Origin: Bacteroidota bacterium | GTDB lineage: Bacteria; Bacteroidota; Bacteroidia; Palsa-965 | Direction: 5' to 3' | Length of the DNA: 64,000 bases | Assembly: GCA_016194975.1 (NCBI GenBank) | Contig: JACQAM010000023.1 | Span: 301,707 to 365,706 of the forward strand | In this document: one piece after another, positions 25,952-36,600 of the stretch | How positions within the stretch are numbered: the first letter of the stretch is position 1 | Layout of the letters: each line of letters starts with the position of its first letter | Notes under the pieces: generated by a model | Told to the model about the DNA's origin: nothing | What the model saw: the letters and a program-made list of their open reading frames with translations, nothing else | Database searches by the model: none | Translations under genes and position numbers: made by a program

Positions 25952-26269
25952 TTATTTTTTCTTCTTGAACATTTCCAGCATCCGGTCTGTTACCACAAAT
26001 CCACCGACGACGTTCAGTGTTCCGAGTACAACGGCCAGGAATCCGAGTACAAGCGCGATCTTGTTCGAGGGATCAACGTTGAGCATTACGTGAATGGCGC
26101 CAACGATCACAACGCCGTGAATTGCATTAGCACCCGACATGAGCGGCGTATGCAGCACAGTAGGAACTCCGCCTATGACTTCTACTCCGACAAAAATGGA
26201 GAGCACGACGAAGTAAATGAGTTCCTTGTGTTCGTTGAAGAATCCTAAAACTTCCCGGATGTAATTCAT
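25952..26269 (-). CDS. pntAB: NAD(P) transhydrogenase subunit alpha, membrane part
   Basis: A 105-residue membrane protein with three transmembrane helices, corresponding to the C-terminal domain II of the alpha subunit. The motifs GGVPTVLHTPLMSGANAI and VVIVGAIHVML are family hallmarks, and the asparagine/histidine-bearing helices line the proton path. It starts 53 bases after the stop of pntAA. It ends with KKKK in the cytoplasm. It acts with PntB in the membrane. Confidence 0.96.
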   Translation of the reverse strand: MNYIREVLGFFNEHKELIYFVVLSIFVGVEVIGGVPTVLHTPLMSGANAIHGVVIVGAIHVMLNVDPSNKIALVLGFLAVVLGTLNVVGGFVVTDRMLEMFKKKK

Positions 26270-26322
26270 AGTAGTAAGTTGATTGAGTTGCTTGTGTTTG
26301 TTATGTGGGTTGTGTTATAGCA

Positions 26323-27453
26323 CTACGCGTTCACTGATTTGGCCACAGACGGATGCACCGCAATGCCTTTATGCGTGATGAGCGATCCTTTCGTGATCTC
26401 TTCATCCATTTCCCATTTGAATTTGTCTTTATCAGCGAGGTGATACAAAAGCGTCACCATATTTTTTGCATACAGATCGGAAGCGTTCATCGGCAACATG
26501 GAAGGAATATTTCCTTCACCGATTATAGTCACGCCGTCTTTCACCACCGTTTTATTGGCTTCGCTTCCTACCACATTTCCTCCCTGCTCCACAGCCATAT
26601 CCACGATCACCGAACCGAACTTCATGCTTTTCACCATTGCTTCTGTAACGAGCAGCGGCGCTTTTTTTCCGGGAATGAGCGCAGTAGTAATTACGATATC
26701 GGCATCTTTCACATGTTTCGAAACGAGTTCCTGCTGCTTCTTTAAAAATTCTTCCGAAACTCCTTTCACATATCCACCTTCCATTTTTATGGAATCGTCG
26801 CCTTTCACTTCAATGAATTTTCCGCCAAGTGATTCTACCTGCTCTTTTGTTTCGGGACGTATATCAGAAACCTCAACCACAGCGCCAAGACGTTTTGCAG
26901 TAGCGATAGCTTGAAGCCCGGCAACACCGGCGCCGAAGATCACCACTTTACACGGGCGAATAGTTCCTGCAGCAGTGGTCATCATCGGAAGAATTTTTCC
27001 AATGGTGTCGGCCGCCATCAACACTGATTTATATCCGGCAAGATTTGCCTGCGAACTCAGTGCATCCATTTTCTGCGCGCGCGATATGCGCGGAACAGCA
27101 TCCATAGAAAAAGCAGAAACGCCGGCTTTGCAACACGCATCTACGACTGCAGGATTAGTTGCAGCCCACATGAAGGAAATGAGTACCGCATCTTTTTTCA
27201 TCAATGAAATTTCTTCCGGTGCGGGTGCATTCACTTTCAAAACAACATCAGCGTCGGAATAAATTTTCTTTGTATCGCTCACGAGTTGCGCGCCTGCAGC
27301 AGTATAAGATTCATCAGAGAAAAAAGAATTCATTCCTGCGCCGTTTTCTACAGCAACTTCAAATCCTTTTTTCACAAGATCTTTTACAACGTCGGGAGTA
27401 AGTGCAACGCGGTTCTCTTTGAACTTGGTTTCCCTGGGAACAGATAGTTTCAT
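26323..27453 (-). CDS. pntAA: NAD(P) transhydrogenase subunit alpha, NAD-binding part
   Basis: A 376-residue soluble subunit that binds NAD(H), homologous to alanine dehydrogenase. The N-terminal domain begins SVPRETKFKENRVALTP, and the Rossmann fold has VVIFGAGVAGLQAIATAKRL followed by VEVSDIRPE for ribose binding. The mobile loop region EGNIPSMLPMNASDLYAKN near residue 320 is present. It lacks the membrane helices, which are on pntAB. It is first in the operon; the upstream 460-base interval must contain its promoter but I cannot name a clear one. Confidence 0.96.
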   Translation of the reverse strand: MKLSVPRETKFKENRVALTPDVVKDLVKKGFEVAVENGAGMNSFFSDESYTAAGAQLVSDTKKIYSDADVVLKVNAPAPEEISLMKKDAVLISFMWAATNPAVVDACCKAGVSAFSMDAVPRISRAQKMDALSSQANLAGYKSVLMAADTIGKILPMMTTAAGTIRPCKVVIFGAGVAGLQAIATAKRLGAVVEVSDIRPETKEQVESLGGKFIEVKGDDSIKMEGGYVKGVSEEFLKKQQELVSKHVKDADIVITTALIPGKKAPLLVTEAMVKSMKFGSVIVDMAVEQGGNVVGSEANKTVVKDGVTIIGEGNIPSMLPMNASDLYAKNMVTLLYHLADKDKFKWEMDEEITKGSLITHKGIAVHPSVAKSVNA

Positions 27454-27861
27454 TTTTTTCAGGTGTTGTCTGCGGGTAAAGCAGAAAAATGGGGCATGCC
27501 GGTCAACAGCGAACGAAATTACTTATTTGGAGCGGAATGAACAAAGGGTGGAATTCCGGATTTTGGATTGTTGGTTTTGGAGTGTTGGCAATTGCATGGG
27601 GAATATATTAAAGTCGCTATAAGTGGAAAGTATTTTTTTAAAATTAAAAAAATCACAGGTTGGAATGAAACCCCATTGCAAGGAGCAAATTAATTCGAAT
27701 CGAAAATCAATTGTGAAAATACGGGTTTCTTTCTTTTAATCTTTTTTCGTGAATAATCGATTGGCAAAAATTTCACTCCGGGATAGATTTTTAATTGATC
27801 AAAAAAATAAAAATCAATAAACAGAGTTTATATCGATTAAAGGTTCATTCCGGGATTAAAA
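27454..27861. other. Long AT-rich intergenic interval upstream of pntAA
   Basis: The stretch is strongly A/T-rich beyond 27612, with two near-identical pieces TCACTCCGGGATAGATTTTT and TTCATTCCGGGATTAAAAAA (27774 and 27844). No RNA gene is evident. It should contain the pntAA promoter. It also contains a possible small plus-strand gene (separate entry). Confidence 0.45.
27537..27611 (+). CDS. Possible 24-residue membrane peptide
   Basis: An ATG at 27537 opens a frame ending TAA at 27609-27611. It begins MNKGWNSGFWI and continues as VGFGVLAIAWGIY, giving a short polar head and one hydrophobic segment long enough to cross a membrane. There is no clear ribosome-binding site or promoter and no neighbour to suggest a role. 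It may be chance; codon and conservation tests would decide. Confidence 0.2.
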   Translation: MNKGWNSGFWIVGFGVLAIAWGIY

Positions 27862-27894
27862 AAAAATACGCTCCTGTTTAAGAAGCGTATTTTT
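27862..27894 (-). terminator. Rho-independent terminator of the collagen-like gene
   Basis: AAAAATACGCT (27862-27872) pairs perfectly with AGCGTATTTTT (27884-27894) with an 11-base loop; read on the minus strand it is followed by a long T-run. It lies 20 bases past the stop of the collagen-like gene and separates it from pntAA. Confidence 0.85.
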
Positions 27895-27913
27895 AAAATT
27901 TTAAATTCGTTGG

Positions 27914-29701
27914 CTATCGATAAAAAACAGCGGTCAACGATGCGTAATTGAAATTATCGTTCCCGCTCGCACCTGATAACATTTCACCATTGAGGTAATA
28001 AGTATAAGTTCCAGCAGCAGCTATAACAAACGTTCTTCTGACATTCATTGATAATCCATTCCAGGTATTCGGGAAAGTTGGCATTGATGATGGAACTGTC
28101 CAGCGAGTCTGTTCGTAAATTGTTCCCATATCAGTTGCATTGGTTCCAATCGCTAATGCCAATTGATCGTCTGTTCCATTTACATGATCAAGTACCATCC
28201 ATGCAGTTGATTCCACTACAATTGTTCCGGCACTTGGTGCATTTACTGTTATTGTTGCATTAGTATAATTATAAACAACATTGTTGGCAACAAAATAAGT
28301 ATTAGCAGCTGACTGATTCGTAACAATCATTCCTGATCCGGTTGCTCCTGTTGCACCAGCAACACCAGTTGCTCCGGTAGCGCCAGTTGCTCCTGCTGCT
28401 CCATTCGCGCCAGCAGCACCAGTTGGTCCGGTAGCTCCTGCTGCTCCATTTGCACCAGCAGCACCAGTTGGTCCGGTTGCACCTGCTGCTCCATTTGCAC
28501 CAGCAGCACCAGTTGGTCCGGTTGCACCTGCTGCTCCATTTGCGCCAACAGCACCAGTTGGTCCGGTTGCACCCGCTGCTCCGTTAGCACCAGTTGCACC
28601 AACAGCACCAGTTGCACCAGCAGCACCAGTTGGTCCGGTTGCACCTGCTGCTCCGTTAGCGCCAGTTGCTCCTGCAGGACCAGCAACACCAACATCACCG
28701 GCAATTCCAATATTCCATGATGAAAAAGTTCCAACTCCAACAATTCTATCAACAACGACAATTAAAGTTGTACCCGAATAAGAAGCAACGACTCCTTCCA
28801 TATAATCGGTTGAACTGTTTGCAACTCTTACTCTGTCATTTGTAATGTAAGCTAAACCTGATTGAGTAATAAATGTTTTAACTCCGGTTGCAATTGCAAC
28901 TGTTGACGCAGAAGTTGCGAGATAACCTTCGCCATTAGCACCAGCGGGACCAGTTGCACCATTTGCTCCAGCGGGACCAGTTGCGCCATTCGCACCAGCG
29001 GGACCGGTTGCACCATTTGCACCAGCGGGACCAGTTGCTCCAGCCGGACCAGTTGCACCATTCGCACCAGCGGGACCGGTTGCACCATTTGCACCAGCGG
29101 GACCGGTTGCACCATTCGCACCAGCGGGACCGGTTGCACCATTCGCACCAGCGGGACCAGTTGCTCCAGCCGGACCAGTTGCACCATTCGCACCAGCGGG
29201 ACCGGTTGCACCATTTGCACCAGCGGGACCGGTTGCACCATTCGCACCAGCGGGACCGGTTGCACCATTCGCACCAGCGGGACCGGTTGGACCAGTCGGG
29301 CCGGCAGTACTGCTTCCGGCATTTTGTGCATACAAAGCGTAGGGAACAGAAAGTAATTGAGAAGTTCCCATGCTTGTGAGGCCAGCTCCGAAATCTACCG
29401 ATACTTCCATGTATTCCATTCCTGCTCCGAAAAGAGAAGGTGTCAACGGATTAATGGAACCGACACTGATGCTGAACAATCCAAACTGGTTTGTAGTAAC
29501 ACCCGAATGAAGTTCAGTATAAACTATGGCTCCTGTCGAGCTTCCGGTGTGAATATCGAACTGCACAGAAATTGTTCCGTTGGCAATAGCAATACCTGAC
29601 GCATCTCGTGCGACACCCTGGTATTTCATTTGAGTAGGCGCTTGTGCAAAAGATAATTGTGCCAATGCCAGAATGAAGAATAGAGATAGAAATCTTTTCA
29701 T
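27914..29701 (-). CDS. Secreted collagen-like protein with two triple-helix blocks
   Basis: A 595-residue exported protein. Signal peptide to residue 20, then the Bacteroidota head domain [16 protein letters not shown] to [10 protein letters not shown] (21-127). Collagen block 1 (about 134-259) is GPAGANGAT nine-residue units, broken every four units by an extra GPAGAT. A globular segment of about 78 residues (260-337, [14 protein letters not shown] to [12 protein letters not shown]) interrupts it. Block 2 (about 338-454) repeats [15 protein letters not shown]. The last 140 residues ([14 protein letters not shown] to [10 protein letters not shown]) look like a C1q/TNF-type trimerisation head. 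It should form a rod-like trimer at the cell surface. There is no T9SS domain; the head may direct attachment. The DNA is highly repetitive, and long antisense frames within it are artefacts. Confidence 0.92.
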   Translation of the reverse strand: MKRFLSLFFILALAQLSFAQAPTQMKYQGVARDASGIAIANGTISVQFDIHTGSSTGAIVYTELHSGVTTNQFGLFSISVGSINPLTPSLFGAGMEYMEVSVDFGAGLTSMGTSQLLSVPYALYAQNAGSSTAGPTGPTGPAGANGATGPAGANGATGPAGANGATGPAGANGATGPAGATGPAGANGATGPAGANGATGPAGANGATGPAGANGATGPAGATGPAGANGATGPAGANGATGPAGANGATGPAGANGEGYLATSASTVAIATGVKTFITQSGLAYITNDRVRVANSSTDYMEGVVASYSGTTLIVVVDRIVGVGTFSSWNIGIAGDVGVAGPAGATGANGAAGATGPTGAAGATGAVGATGANGAAGATGPTGAVGANGAAGATGPTGAAGANGAAGATGPTGAAGANGAAGATGPTGAAGANGAAGATGATGATGVAGATGATGSGMIVTNQSAANTYFVANNVVYNYTNATITVNAPSAGTIVVESTAWMVLDHVNGTDDQLALAIGTNATDMGTIYEQTRWTVPSSMPTFPNTWNGLSMNVRRTFVIAAAGTYTYYLNGEMLSGASGNDNFNYASLTAVFYR

Positions 29702-29719
29702 TTTATCTTTTTTAAAAGG

Positions 29720-30217
29720 TTAATAAACTTTACTGACTTTAAAAGTAGAAACAGAATTGGTTCCTGCTTTTTTGATTTTTACAAAGTAGATGCCATTAGC
29801 GAAATTATTCATACCGATATCAAACCTTGAAATTCCGTTTGCCACAATGCAATGTTGAGCGGTCATTTGCTCACCAAGTGAATTGAAAACCTCCACTGAA
29901 TATTCTCCATTTGCATCACTTCCAAATTCAATGGTAACATGATCACTTGCAGGATTGGGAAACAGTGTGACGCCAGTTTCATTTTGTACAGCGATCGCAG
30001 TAGTAAAATCTTCCGGTTGCTGAAATCCCTGTGTCACAAAATTATTTGCGGTGCTGAATGTTTCAGTCATTACTTCTCCGTCCGTCCATTGAATCATTCC
30101 GCTGGCATTCGAATAAAAGTCTCCGGCTGAAGCGATGACAAAAGGATCTACGGATTGAGCATTCACAAAAAACGCAAGCCCAACTGAAAAAAGAGTGGTC
30201 AGTAAATTTTTTCGCAT
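29720..30217 (-). CDS. Short T9SS-exported protein
   Basis: A 165-residue protein made of a signal peptide (ending VNAQ, residue 21), a 55-residue segment (IASAGDFYSNASG, IQWTDGEVMTETF, FVTQGFQQPE) and a T9SS sorting domain (LFPNPASDHVTIEF to NFANGIYFVKIKKAG). The middle motif, ISWTIGE-like plus TQGFQQP, is common in Bacteroidota next to adhesins and collagen-like genes. It is 18 bases upstream of the collagen-like gene on the same strand and has a consensus promoter, so the two are probably an operon. It may help to anchor the collagen-like protein; that is inference. Confidence 0.88.
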   Translation of the reverse strand: MRKNLLTTLFSVGLAFFVNAQSVDPFVIASAGDFYSNASGMIQWTDGEVMTETFSTANNFVTQGFQQPEDFTTAIAVQNETGVTLFPNPASDHVTIEFGSDANGEYSVEVFNSLGEQMTAQHCIVANGISRFDIGMNNFANGIYFVKIKKAGTNSVSTFKVSKVY

Positions 30218-30245
30218 GAACTGTAGATTAGGGTGTGATTCCGAT

Positions 30246-30277
30246 CAAAACTACTACTGATCTGAATTCGTCGCAAA
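30246..30277 (-). promoter_or_regulatory. Consensus promoter of the short T9SS/collagen operon
   Basis: On the minus strand TTTG (30274-30277), a 20-base spacer and TAGTTTTG (30246-30253) fit the Bacteroidota -33/-7 pattern. The transcription start would lie about 24 bases before the ATG at 30217. Confidence 0.75.
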
Positions 30278-30336
30278 TTACAATAAAAACTATTTCATCA
30301 ACAGGAATGTTGGAAACTTGATTTTAATCAGTTTTC

Positions 30337-32673
30337 TTATTCCTTCACAAACTTCATCACTCCCGAATTATTTTCAGAAGTGTAACGAAGCAAATAAGTT
30401 CCTTTCGCCAGCGATGATACATCCATAGTATGCGCCTCTCGACCTTTCGAAGAAAAATAATTCTCCTGCATCACGCAACGTCCCTGCGCATCTATCATTT
30501 CCAATTTCACATTCGTTTCCTTTTCCGAAAAAATACTCAGGTATAAAGTTTGTGTTGCAGGAACAGGATAAAGAAAAGTTCCTGTTATATCGGGAGTACA
30601 ATTACAAACGACCGTAGAAATTCCTGAAGAAAATTTCAGAACAGCGAGATCGTTGTTATCAACTCCAGTTACAAAAATATTATCGTTCGCATCGTTGCAA
30701 ATCCCGTATGCTTCATTGGAAGAAGCATCGCCATAATATGTACTCCAGCGCAACGAATCGTTCGTGCCGAACCACATGATGAACATATCGTTGAAATTTC
30801 CTCCATCGCCCTGCACCGACTGGTAATAAACATTATCGGCCGGCATCTGCACCGGGAAATCGGTGGAAGCTGTATTTCCACAAATAAAAATTCCAATGCC
30901 GGGATCGTATGAAATGGCAAAAGCATAATCTGTTCCCATTCCGCCAATGTAACTCGACCACGTACGTGTGGTTCCTGATGAATTGCATTCCATCACGAAA
31001 GCTTCCTGCGCAGGGCTCGCCTGTGTGCCGTCGAAATAAGCATTACCACCGGGATTAACGATCGGAAAATTCGTTGACAATGTGTAACCCGTCACAAAAA
31101 TATTTCCGGAATTATCGACCGCAATTCCTGAACCGAAATCAGCATCATTTCCGCCGCAATAACTTGCAAAAACCAAAACCTGCGCAGTGGTGAGTTTGAG
31201 AACGAATGCATCCTCGATACTGAAACTACCGGTCGATTGCTGAAAACTCCCGAGCGTATTCGGGAAAGTGGTAGAGAGTGTACTGCCGGTAATAAAAATA
31301 TTGGTGGCCGATGCATCCATCGTAATTCCTTTTGCTTTGTCATCATCATCTCCGCCATAGAAAGTTGCCCACTGAACAGCAGAAGAAGAATTCATTTTCA
31401 TAATGAAAATATCATTCACTGCAGCTTTTGTCGACTGGAGAGCAGCTACCACAGGGAAAAATTGCGAATTGGTATAACCGGTGACATAAATATTTCCTGA
31501 AGCATCTGAAACGAGTGCATTACCATAATCATTTCCTGCAGCGCCGTAATACGTTGCCCATTGACGAACGCCGGCAGCGTTGAATTTCAACACCACCACA
31601 TCTGTTCCGCCGCCATTAAAAGACTGAACAGGATTCAGTGTCGGAAAATTAGTGGAAGAAGTATTTCCGGTTACATAACAATTTCCATTTGCATCGGAAG
31701 TAATTCCTTTTCCCTGCTCCGTTCCTGTTCCTCCGTAATAGGTAGACCACAATCTTGTTCCTGCAGAATTCAATCGCACCACCACCATATCTTCTACTCC
31801 TGATAAAACTCCCTGATAAGCATTCAGTGTTGGAAAATTTGTTCCGTCGGTGGCGCCTGTGAGCAGCACATCACCGCTCGCGTCCTGCGCGGCCGTGATC
31901 GCGTAACCATAATCGAAATCGGAACTTACCTGCGACATGGACCATTGCAGCGGAGGATCAATGACGATCGTTGTATTGCTGTTATCATAATTACCAATGA
32001 GATTGTAACTGATACTTCCGTTAAGATTTAGGAGAACAGAGCAATCCACATCTTTACCTGATGCCTGCTCATAAACATGAAGTCCGCCTTCAAATAAAGT
32101 TCCGTACAAAGAATTAAGCACAAGCTTTTTCTCCGCGTTGATCAGTAAATTTTCATTGGCGCCTTTGTAAAGCGGGTGAATAAGCGAAATGTCGGCGCCG
32201 GGATGCACAACAAAATCATGTGCCAATCCATTTTTGCTGTCGTAAGTAAGTTTCCAGTCTATTCCCGGGTAAATATTTTTTATTATCACCTTATGCCACG
32301 ACAGAACATTTTCTATTCCTGCGGGGCAATTTGAATAATAATAATTGGAAAGGCCGGGAAGCGGATCTTCGGTACTAATATTTTCTTTTTTGATGGAAGC
32401 TCCTTCCAGCAGCATAGCGATCTTCGACCAGTGAGAAATGGTTTTTGAATCGGGATCGCTGCTTTCTTTTTCCCGCTGCAGAAAGAAAAATTCGAGTCCT
32501 TCTGTTGTAACAAAAACCCTGGGGCCATTGCCACACGACATGAACAGCACTTGAGAAGAGCGGTCTTCATTGGTGAATTGTCCCTTGTTCTCGGTGAAAC
32601 CGGGAACTGCGTTCTGCTGCGACAATAAAAATGCAGGAAGAAACAGGATAGAAAGGAGCAGCGGTCTTTTCAT
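30337..32673 (-). CDS. T9SS-exported SBBP beta-propeller protein
   Basis: A 778-residue secreted protein. After a signal peptide, residues 22-240 form the conserved head (GFTENKGQFTNEDRSSQVLF, SNYYYSNCPAGIENV, YPGIDWKLTYD) found in Bacteroidota SBBP proteins (DUF7948-like). SBBP repeats run from about 250 to 690, with blades of the type WSTYYGGTGTEQGKGIT, DANGNCYVTGNTSSTNFP and DASGNIYVTGYTNSQFFP. A cysteine pair CNCTPDITG leads into the T9SS sorting domain (FLYPVPATQTLYLSIFSEK to SLAKGTYLLRYTSEN). The propeller is probably a surface binding or scaffold module; no enzyme motif is seen. Confidence 0.9.
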   Translation of the reverse strand: MKRPLLLSILFLPAFLLSQQNAVPGFTENKGQFTNEDRSSQVLFMSCGNGPRVFVTTEGLEFFFLQREKESSDPDSKTISHWSKIAMLLEGASIKKENISTEDPLPGLSNYYYSNCPAGIENVLSWHKVIIKNIYPGIDWKLTYDSKNGLAHDFVVHPGADISLIHPLYKGANENLLINAEKKLVLNSLYGTLFEGGLHVYEQASGKDVDCSVLLNLNGSISYNLIGNYDNSNTTIVIDPPLQWSMSQVSSDFDYGYAITAAQDASGDVLLTGATDGTNFPTLNAYQGVLSGVEDMVVVRLNSAGTRLWSTYYGGTGTEQGKGITSDANGNCYVTGNTSSTNFPTLNPVQSFNGGGTDVVVLKFNAAGVRQWATYYGAAGNDYGNALVSDASGNIYVTGYTNSQFFPVVAALQSTKAAVNDIFIMKMNSSSAVQWATFYGGDDDDKAKGITMDASATNIFITGSTLSTTFPNTLGSFQQSTGSFSIEDAFVLKLTTAQVLVFASYCGGNDADFGSGIAVDNSGNIFVTGYTLSTNFPIVNPGGNAYFDGTQASPAQEAFVMECNSSGTTRTWSSYIGGMGTDYAFAISYDPGIGIFICGNTASTDFPVQMPADNVYYQSVQGDGGNFNDMFIMWFGTNDSLRWSTYYGDASSNEAYGICNDANDNIFVTGVDNNDLAVLKFSSGISTVVCNCTPDITGTFLYPVPATQTLYLSIFSEKETNVKLEMIDAQGRCVMQENYFSSKGREAHTMDVSSLAKGTYLLRYTSENNSGVMKFVKE

Positions 32674-32723
32674 AGCGAAAATGTTTACTGCAATTTAAGA
32701 AAAATTATAAAAGCCGGGAAGGA

Positions 32724-32903
32724 GGTAGTGGGTCAGTTTGAAATTTTTGATATTTCTTTGAGCCTTTGTGACTTTGTGGCCTCGTAAGTATTTTCCAGAT
32801 AAAAATTGTTTTGTTATCAATGAAATTTCGCGATGCCACAAAGACACAATGGCACTAAGTTTCAAACTGAAAATATTGTCAAAATCCAAACTGATACACT
32901 ACC
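32724..32903. repeat. Imperfect inverted-repeat element of 180 bases
   Basis: The outer arms GGTAGTGGGTCAGTTTG (32724-32740) and CAAACTGATACACTACC (32887-32903) match at 15 of 17 positions. Inside, CTTTGTGACTTTGTGGC (32763) and GCCACAAAGACACAATGG (32834) form a second pair. It lies between a propeller gene and the response regulator and contains no gene; it resembles a non-autonomous mobile element. Confidence 0.6.
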
Positions 32904-32954
32904 GAGGCGTGACTTAAAAGAGCGACAGGTTGTGCTCCAATACAACCACTTTTT

Positions 32955-33620
32955 TTACACAAACGCCAGGAAAGAAAACAGTTTATTCCTGTTCGCCACC
33001 TGTATGGCTTCCACTTTATTGTGCACGTGAAGTTTGGAATAGATGTTCTCGATGTGTTTGCGGACGGTATTCGGGCTGATGAATAATTTTTCCGCGATCC
33101 GGATGTAGTTGTCGCCTTTGGAAATGAGTTCAAGAATTTCTATTTCTCTTTTGGAAAGATTGAAATCATTTTTATCGGGAACGATCTCTGTTTTCTGTCC
33201 GCGTATGAGCGCAAGCGCCTTGCTCGCGATCACGGACGACATAGGCGCGCCGCCTTCTATAGCTTCTTCGATGGCCGCAATGATCTTTTCCGGTTTTTCA
33301 TCTTTGAGCATGTACCCGCTGGCGCCTGCGATGATGGACTGAAAAATTTTATCCTCTTCATCAAAAACAGTGAGCATGATGATCTTCACTCCGGGAAAAT
33401 GATGTTTTACTTTTTGTGTTGCTTCAATTCCGTCCATGACGGGCATGTTGATGTCCATGAGAATAAGATCGGGCGTTTCCCCGGGCAATTTCTGCAACAG
33501 TTCTTTTCCATTGGCGGCAATGTAAAGCAACTGGATATTTTCGAAGGAAGATAAATTCTCACGCAGCGAATGCGCAAGAGCGGGATTATCTTCGGCGACA
33601 GCGATCTTTATTTTCTTCAT
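32955..33620 (-). CDS. NarL/FixJ-type response regulator
   Basis: A 221-residue cytoplasmic regulator. The receiver domain (1-125) has the acid pair Glu10/Asp11, phosphoacceptor Asp56 in LILMDINMP, and the switch region IIMLTVFDEE and YMLKDEK (conserved Lys). A LuxR-type HTH (about 150-212) has LSKREIEILELISKGDNY and SPNTVRKHIENIYSKL. It is 51 bases downstream of the propeller kinase on the same strand, so it is its cognate regulator. Targets are unknown. Confidence 0.96.
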   Translation of the reverse strand: MKKIKIAVAEDNPALAHSLRENLSSFENIQLLYIAANGKELLQKLPGETPDLILMDINMPVMDGIEATQKVKHHFPGVKIIMLTVFDEEDKIFQSIIAGASGYMLKDEKPEKIIAAIEEAIEGGAPMSSVIASKALALIRGQKTEIVPDKNDFNLSKREIEILELISKGDNYIRIAEKLFISPNTVRKHIENIYSKLHVHNKVEAIQVANRNKLFSFLAFV

Positions 33621-33671
33621 GTGACAAAATTAATTTACAACCACTTTTATCCAATAGGGCGTTTGCAGTAT

Positions 33672-36600
33672 TTATACAGGAACTACAAACAGAATGGTGG
33701 TTCCTTTTCCTTTTTCAGAATTCACATTGTACGCTCCGCCCGATTCATTCACCCGCGTTTTCATATTCACTAATCCGTAATGGCCCTCGAAAGTGGATGC
33801 GGTATCAAAACCTTTTCCGTTATCCTGGATCGTAACGCGGATATTTTTTCCGGATTGTCCGAGCGTAACGGTGATCTCTGTTGCCTCCGAATGTTTCACT
33901 GCGTTATTCACTGCTTCCTGTATCACACGGAAAATAGTAATGGCTTTTGCCGGAGGAAGAATAAAATTTCCATCGCCTTCAAGATTCACGCGGATTGCTA
34001 ATTTTTCATTGGCATTTGAATACAAAGAAACATGCTCACTTATTTTTTCCTGCAATTCGTACAGCGTGATCGTTTCTTTATTGATGGCCCAGATCGTTTG
34101 CCGCAGCTGGCGCATGGTTCCCCTCGTAAAATCGCCGAGTTCATCGATCTTTAATGCAGGAATTTCTTTCCCGTCTTTTGACCGGCGAAAAGAAATATTA
34201 TCAAGCGACTGAATGATGTAAGTGAGATGTGATCCTACATTATCATGGAGATCGCGCGATATCCGTTCTCTTTCATTCTGGATCTTGCGCTGCACTTCAA
34301 TTTCGGCAAGACGTTTACGCAATTTCCGTTGCGAATAATAGCGGACTACGAGTACAATCAGGAATAAAATAAGAATTGCTTCGAGCGCGATGAACCATTT
34401 TTTATTCCACAATGGCGCGATCACATGCACAGGTACACGCAACTTCACAGCAGACCAGATTTTGTCATTATTGCACACACGCACTTCAAAAACATAATCG
34501 CCATAAGGAAGTGAAGTGTAGCTGGCAACGCGCTGGCCCGGATCGGCGATCACCCAGTCTTTATCGAACCCTTCCAGTTTATAGGAATACCCGATCCTGT
34601 CGGAAGCGAGAAAATCAAGTGCAGCAAATTCGAATGAAACGGTACGTTGTTTCCAATCGAGACTGATCCCGTTTATTGAATCAATTTCTCCCGGAATTCT
34701 TTTTTCATAGTTCACAGCGTAAGAAGTAAGCGCTACCTCCGGCAGTTTTTTTACGGCAGAAATATTTTTCGGATCGAACACCATGACCCCTTCCGGTGAT
34801 GCGAGAAGAATTTCTCCCGATGCATTTTTAAAAAATCCATTCTGGGCAAATTCATTGGCAATGATGCCGTCGCTGGTATAATAATTCGTGAATTTTTCAG
34901 CATCAGGATCGAACTGCGAAATGCCGGAATTGGTAAACATCCATAGTTTGCCGGCAGCATCTTCTTCCATCCCGTAAACCACATTATTAGCAAGGCCGTT
35001 TTCTTTATCCCACGAGCGAAAACTTTTATGCTGCTCATCAAAAAGATCGATACCGCCCCCGAGTGTACTCACCCATATACGATGATGCGAATCTTCCGAA
35101 ACAGAAGTAACTATATTATAACTGAGCGAGTTTTTATCATTGTATTCCGACGCGTAACTATACAAAGGGCTGACAGCAGGATCAAAAATGCAAAGTCCGT
35201 TTGTAGTTGCAATAAAAATTCTTTTTTTCGAATCTTCAAAACAACTGATCACATAATTTCCAGGTAAACCCTTTTTATCTTCTACCCGGAAGTCGGTGAA
35301 CAAATTGGTATGCACATCGTAATGACTCAATCCTGCCATCGTAGAGATCCAGATGGAACCATCGGACGCTTTTAGCAAATGAAAAACTGTATTGCTGCAA
35401 AGCCCTGAATTCTGTTTAGTGAAATGCGATGTGATCTTTCCGTCATGCAACACGAATAATCCGTTGTTCCTTGTACCAAACCAGTAATTTCCGGCATCAT
35501 CTTCCGTGATCGCGATCACATTTTTGATCTCGTTTCCCGATTCATCTTTGCTGATCACGTTTCTCGAAACAATATTATCGCCGAAGGAATTTCCGCCGGA
35601 AAAAGAATTATTCTTCAATTGAAAAATATCAAGTCCCGATGACGTTCCCACGAGCAAGGTGTCGCCGTCCTGGAAAACTGCCCACGTTCCATTGTCAGAA
35701 ACTCCTTTTTCCGAGAGGAGATCCGTTCCTGCGGAGAGAAAAACGCGATGAGTGGGATCACACACATTCACCCCGCCTTCAGAGGTTCCCACCCACATCA
35801 ATCCATTGTGATCTTTATAAATTCCGAGAATGTTGGTGCTGCTGATACTACCGGCCTGGTTTCCGTTCTTACTCACTGACCCTGATAATTTCATATCCGG
35901 AGAGATCACCGAAATCCCGTTCTCTCCACCGATCCACGTGTTCCCGTCATTGTCTTCACAAAAATAAATTCCATTCTCATTCAACAGGCGGATCCTGTTC
36001 ATCACATTTTTTTTCGGATCGATCACATTGACAAAATTCCCTGTGGAAAACCATAATCTTCCCTTGCTGTCGCAATAAAGTGTGGTATTCGGGCTAATAT
36101 GATCGAATACCGTATCTGAAAATATTTTCTTCGCATCTGTAAAATATTTCCCGGAGCTATTTTCTCTTTCCGTAACATACAGTCCTGTAGAATCTATGAA
36201 ATAGATCCTGTTCCCTTCTCCGGCGAGCGTTTTTGATGCAAAAGTTTTCGTTGAAACAATATGATACCCGGCGGAAGTGATCGTTGCAATGAAAATATTT
36301 CCCCGCGCTTCAAAACATATTTCACCGTTACTGTTCTTCCATATTTTCGTCACTGAATTATGAAAATAAGTCCGGTCCATTGCCTGCGGAAATATCTCCT
36401 CGAATTTTTCAGTCTTCTCATTGTAGCGGTTCATTCCGTTACGCGTACCAATCCATAAGCAATGAAAATTATCTTCTTCAATGCAGGTCACAAAATTATC
36501 GGACAAAGAAGCTGTATCGTTTTTCGAATGGCGATACGTTGTGAAAGAATAAGCATCGTACCGATTCAATCCATCCTGCGTACCGAGCCAGATAAAACCT

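Noticed and set aside
28327..29379. Long frames in and opposite the collagen-like gene
   Set aside because: They arise from repeated GPAGANGAT codons read in other frames; low-complexity Leu/Val/Gln or His/Gln products.
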